64,000 bases of DNA from Xanthomonas arboricola pv. juglandis (GTDB taxonomy: Bacteria > Pseudomonadota > Gammaproteobacteria > Xanthomonadales > Xanthomonadaceae), in assembly GCF_001013475.1 (NCBI RefSeq), contig NZ_JZEF01000001.1, positions 372,001 to 436,000 of the forward strand, in the 5' to 3' direction. Under the pieces are notes generated by a model, which worked only from the letters and a program-made list of their open reading frames with translations, was not told the DNA's origin and made no database searches. Position numbers and translations under genes: made by a program. How positions within the stretch are numbered: the stretch's first letter is position 1; each line of letters starts with the position of its first letter. Shown here in pieces: positions 61,601 to 64,000 of the stretch.

Positions 61601-61839
61601 GTCCGATCGTGATGACCTCCATCGCCTTCATCGCCGGCACTGTGCCGCTGGTGTTCGGGCATGGCGCCGGCGCCGAAGTGCGCTCGGTCACCGGCATCAC
61701 CGTGTTCGCCGGCATGCTCGGTGTGACCTTGTTCGGCCTGTTCCTGACCCCGGTGTTCTACGTGGCGCTGCGCAAGTGGGTGACGCGTCGCGAAGCCGCT
61801 GCACCGGCCACTGTTGCGCACGATCACGTCAAGGCGTGA
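58669..61839 (+). CDS. RND multidrug efflux pump (SmeW/MexF-like)
   Basis: Inner-membrane proton-driven drug exporter (HAE-1 family), 1056 residues, 12 helices. Seen: MDFSRFFIDRPIFAAVLSII at the start, the first large periplasmic loop, LGIVVDDAIVVVENVERN with the two Asp residues of the proton relay in helix 4, and MGLACKNAILIVEFARE with the relay Lys in helix 10. MexF is its nearest well-known relative by pattern. AGGA before the ATG at 58669 supports the start over the in-frame ATG at 58597. Confidence 0.96.
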   Translation: MDFSRFFIDRPIFAAVLSIIIFAAGLIAMPLLPISEYPEVVPPSVQVRAVYPGANPKVIAETVATPLEEAINGVEDMMYMKSVAGSDGVLVVTVTFKPGTDPDQAQVQVQNRVSQAQARLPEDVRRQGVTTQKQSPTLTMVVHLTSPKGKYDSLYLSNYATLKVKDELSRLPGVGQIQIFGAGDYAMRIWLDPDKVAARGLTASDVVAAIREQNVQVSAGQLGAEPMPNKSDFLLSINAQGRLTTEEEFGNIVIRSGNSGEIVRLSDVARLELGAGNYTLRSQLDNKNAVGMGVFQSPGANAIELSDAVRAKMAELEKQFPQDMAWSAAYDPTVFVRDSISAVVHTLLEAVLLVVLVVILFLQTWRASIIPLLAVPVSVVGTFAALYLLGFSINTLSLFGLVLAIGIVVDDAIVVVENVERNIEEGLAPLAAAHQAMREVSGPIIAIALVLCAVFVPMAFLSGVTGQFYKQFAVTIAISTVISAINSLTLSPALAAMLLKPHDAPKDGPSRLIDRLFGWLFRPFNRFFNSSSHKYQGAVSRTLGKRGAVFAVYVLLLVVTGFMFKVVPGGFIPTQDKLYLIAGTKLPEGASLERTNEVIRQITQIALQTEGVDHAIAFPGLNPLQFTNTPNTGTVFLTLKPFSQRSRTAAQINAEINARISQIQQGFAFAFMPPPILGLGQGSGYSLYIQDRAGLGYGQLQSAVNAMSGAISQTPGMQFPIGTYQANVPQLDAKVDRDKAKAQGVPLTNLFDTLQTYLGSSYINDFNRFGRTYQVIAQADGQFRDSVEDIANLRTRNDRGQMVPIGSMVTLGQTYGPDPVIRYNGYPAADLIGEADPRVLSSTQAMQTLAGMAPKVLPNGMNIEWTDLSYQQSTQGNSALIVFPMAVLLAFLVLAALYESWTLPLAVILIVPMTLLSALFGVWLTGGDNNVFVQVGLVVLMGLACKNAILIVEFARELEMHGKGIVDAALEACRLRLRPIVMTSIAFIAGTVPLVFGHGAGAEVRSVTGITVFAGMLGVTLFGLFLTPVFYVALRKWVTRREAAAPATVAHDHVKA

Positions 61840-61882
61840 GTGCGTCGTTCCCAATCCCCATTCGCAGTACAAGGACATTGAA

Positions 61883-62614
61883 ATGAGCAACCACAAGATC
61901 GCATTGGTCACCGGCGCCACCCGCGGCATCGGCCTGGAAACCGTTCGGCAACTGGCCCAGGCCGGCGTGCATACGCTGCTGGCCGGGCGCAAGCGCGACG
62001 ATGCCGTCGCCGCCGCACTCAAACTGCAGGCCGAAGGCCTGCCGGTGGAAGCCATCCAGCTCGACGTCAACGACGACATCAGCATCGCTGCGGCGGTCGG
62101 CACGGTGGAGCAGCGCCATGGCCACCTGGACATCCTGATCAACAACGCCGGCATCATGATCGAGGACATGCAGCGCACGCCGTCGCAGCAGAGCCTGGAG
62201 GTGTGGAAGCGCACCTTCGACACCAACCTGTTCGCGGTCGTCAGCGTCACCAAGGCATTCCTGCCGCTGCTGCGTCGCTCGCTGGCCGGGCGCATCGTCA
62301 ATGTGTCCAGCATGCTTGGCTCGCTGACCCTGCATACCCAGCCCGGTTCGCCGATCTACGACTTCAAGATTCCCGCCTACGATGCCTCCAAGAGCGCGGT
62401 CAACAGCTGGACGGTGCACCTGGCCCATGAGCTGCGCGACACCGCCATCAAGGTCAACACCGTGCATCCGGGCTACGTCAAAACCGACATGAACGGCGGC
62501 GGCGGCGAGATCGAAGTGGAGCAGGGCGCGCACAGCAGCGTGCAGATGGCATTGCTCGACGCGCACGGCGCCACCGGCAGCTTTACGCATCTGGGAGAAG
62601 TGTTGCCATGGTAA
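61883..62614 (+). CDS. short-chain dehydrogenase/reductase (SmeU2 position)
   Basis: A 243-residue classical SDR. Cofactor loop TGATRGIGLETV, NNAG motif, catalytic Ser in IVNVSSMLGS, and Tyr-x3-Lys in AYDASKSAVNSW; all in place. Insert LTLHTQPGSPIYDFKIP sits between Ser and Tyr. AAGGA upstream marks the start. It lies between the RND and outer-membrane genes, as smeU2 does, and may process substrates of the pump; that is inference. Confidence 0.92.
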   Translation: MSNHKIALVTGATRGIGLETVRQLAQAGVHTLLAGRKRDDAVAAALKLQAEGLPVEAIQLDVNDDISIAAAVGTVEQRHGHLDILINNAGIMIEDMQRTPSQQSLEVWKRTFDTNLFAVVSVTKAFLPLLRRSLAGRIVNVSSMLGSLTLHTQPGSPIYDFKIPAYDASKSAVNSWTVHLAHELRDTAIKVNTVHPGYVKTDMNGGGGEIEVEQGAHSSVQMALLDAHGATGSFTHLGEVLPW

Positions 62615-64000
62615 GAAACTTCCTGAGCGTGGCACTGGCCGCGCTGGTGCTCAGCGGCTGCGCGGTGGGGCCGGATTACCGGCCCGACCCGCCGGCCGCG
62701 GTGACCTTGCAGGGCGCGCAGGATGCGGCCTTCAGCGGCGAATCGCCGGTCGGTAACTGGTGGTCGCAGTTCGACGACCCGGTGCTGGAACAACTGGTGC
62801 GCGATGCCTTGTTCGCCAACCACGATCTGCGCATCGCCGTGTCGCGCGTCAAGCAGGCACGCGCGGTGTTCGTCGAGCGTCGCCTCGACCAGGCCCCGCA
62901 CATCACCGCGCAGGGCAGCTTCGATCGACGCGAACAACAGCAGGTGGTTGCCGGCAACCAGCGCTTCCTCACCGAACAGACCACCCTGGGCCTGGATGCG
63001 GCCTGGGAGCTGGATCTGTTCGGCCGCCAGCGACGCGCCTCGGAAGCGGCGCGTGCGGATCTGGAAGCCGAGCAGGCCGGCCTGCTCGACGTGCAGGTCA
63101 CCGTCGCTGCCGAAGTGGCGCGCAATTACTTTGAGTTGCGCGGCACGCAAAAGCAGCTGGAGGTGTCCAAGCGCACGCTGACCAACCTGCACGACACCCA
63201 GCGGCTGACGCAGACGCGTTGGGACCTGGGCGCCGGCAGCGAACTGGATGTGCAGAGCAGCCTGGCGCGCCTGAAGGCGATCGAGGCGGACATTCCGTTG
63301 CTGGAAACCGCCGAAGCGCAGTACCGCCATCGCCTGGCGGTGCTGCTCGGCCAGGCGCCCAATGCCCTGGACGCCACCCTGGTGGCGCGCACCACGCCCG
63401 CGTTCGCACGTGCATTGCCGCTGGGCGATACCGCCGGCTTGCTGCGTCAGCGCCCGGATGTGCGCAGCGCCGAACGTCGCCTGGCAGCGGCCACCGCGCA
63501 GGTTGGCGTGGCCACCGCGGATCTGTTCCCGCGCATCAGCGTCAGCGGCTTTGTCGGCTTCCTGTCCGGCGACGCGGCCAGGCTGACCGAAGGCAGCGGC
63601 AAGGCCTGGTCGATCACCCCGTCGATCAGCTGGGCGGCGTTCGACTTCGGCACCGTGCGTGCACGCCTGCGTGCCAGCAAGGCGCAGGCCGACGGCGCGT
63701 TGGCGCAATACCAGCAAACCGTGTTGCTGGCGCTGGAAGACACCGAGAACGCCTTGATCGGCTATGGCCGCCAGCAGGCGCGCCTGGCGATCGTGGTGGA
63801 GCAGGCCAATGCGGCGCGGCGTGCCGAACAACTGGCGCAGATCCGCTACCGCGAGGGCTCGGAAGACTTCCTGACTCTGCTGGACGCGCAACGCACCCAG
63901 CTGGCCGCCGACGATGCATTGGCCCAGGCCGAAGCCGCGGTCAATGTCGGCGTGGTCGGTGTGTACAAGGCGCTGGGCGGCTGGAAGCAGGGCGAAGCAC
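62608..64000 (+). CDS. outer-membrane efflux lipoprotein (SmeX/OprN-like), cut by the right edge
   Basis: Outer-membrane channel of the RND pump; 464 residues are visible, nearly the whole protein (family about 470-490). Lipobox ALVLSGCAVGPDYRPD is typical of the NodT group. WWSQFDDPVLEQLVRDALFANHDL and LLRQRPDVRSAERRLAAATAQ start the two repeats. The ATG overlaps the previous gene by 7 bp and has GGAGAAG upstream. Confidence 0.94.
   Translation, partial: MVRNFLSVALAALVLSGCAVGPDYRPDPPAAVTLQGAQDAAFSGESPVGNWWSQFDDPVLEQLVRDALFANHDLRIAVSRVKQARAVFVERRLDQAPHITAQGSFDRREQQQVVAGNQRFLTEQTTLGLDAAWELDLFGRQRRASEAARADLEAEQAGLLDVQVTVAAEVARNYFELRGTQKQLEVSKRTLTNLHDTQRLTQTRWDLGAGSELDVQSSLARLKAIEADIPLLETAEAQYRHRLAVLLGQAPNALDATLVARTTPAFARALPLGDTAGLLRQRPDVRSAERRLAAATAQVGVATADLFPRISVSGFVGFLSGDAARLTEGSGKAWSITPSISWAAFDFGTVRARLRASKAQADGALAQYQQTVLLALEDTENALIGYGRQQARLAIVVEQANAARRAEQLAQIRYREGSEDFLTLLDAQRTQLAADDALAQAEAAVNVGVVGVYKALGGWKQGEA

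Noticed and set aside
57013-62313. 1766-codon open frame antisense to the efflux operon
   Set aside because: It is the mirror of third-position GC bias in the pump genes; His/Arg/Gln-rich, no ribosome site or family, and the sense strand encodes an intact RND operon.

Overview
The window is GC-rich, densely coded DNA from a gammaproteobacterium of the Xanthomonadaceae, most likely Xanthomonas. The evidence is codon and GC character, protein similarity to that family (recalled, not searched), an emrRCAB-type efflux operon, an operon matching smeU1VWU2X of Stenotrophomonas, and dispersed palindromic repeats in most larger gaps. It reads as ordinary chromosome. There is no rRNA, CRISPR array, transposase, integrase or prophage, and one tRNA gene.

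Layout. 1-6.4 kb: a TonB-dependent siderophore receptor running off the left edge, a repeat-rich gap, a penicillin-acylase-family enzyme, a bacterioferritin lacking the usual haem methionine, and thiopurine methyltransferase with an octanucleotide repeat at its start codon. 7-15 kb: parC, an AraC regulator and the emrRCAB efflux operon. 15-28 kb: a serine-hydrolase remnant, a DUF2884 protein, tRNA-Leu, a GH3 glucosidase, an M14 carboxypeptidase, a POT transporter, a rhomboid protease, small and lipoprotein genes, a MarR regulator and the peptidase Dcp; several of these handle peptides or glycosides. 28-38 kb: glutathione peroxidase, ferredoxin-NADP reductase, an ABC exporter, class I fumarase, a Cys-rich secreted protein, a GST, a probably Tat-exported carbonic anhydrase, phospholipase A and a DUF456 protein. 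38-50 kb: a cold-shock protein, two glycine-zipper proteins, a small haem-c protein, TcdA, TatD, glutaryl-CoA dehydrogenase, a DUF3857/transglutaminase protein, a second GST, asparagine synthetase and an FMN reductase. 50-54 kb: dnaB (with a consensus DnaA box upstream), photolyase and an OmpA lipoprotein. 54.2-55.2 kb: a gene-free repeat island. 55.2-64 kb: a LysR regulator divergent from a five-gene RND efflux operon whose last gene runs off the right edge.

The two efflux systems are the best defined multi-gene units. emrR would repress an inner-membrane/adaptor/outer-membrane MFS pump, and the LysR protein would control an RND pump interleaved with two short-chain dehydrogenases.

The strongest unexplained signal is a roughly 100-bp dispersed element with four copies. 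Its central hairpin is fully compensated between copies, and nearly all non-Watson-Crick pairs of its outer stem are G-U on one and the same strand. That is what a transcribed, folded RNA (or a single-stranded DNA substrate of fixed polarity) would look like.
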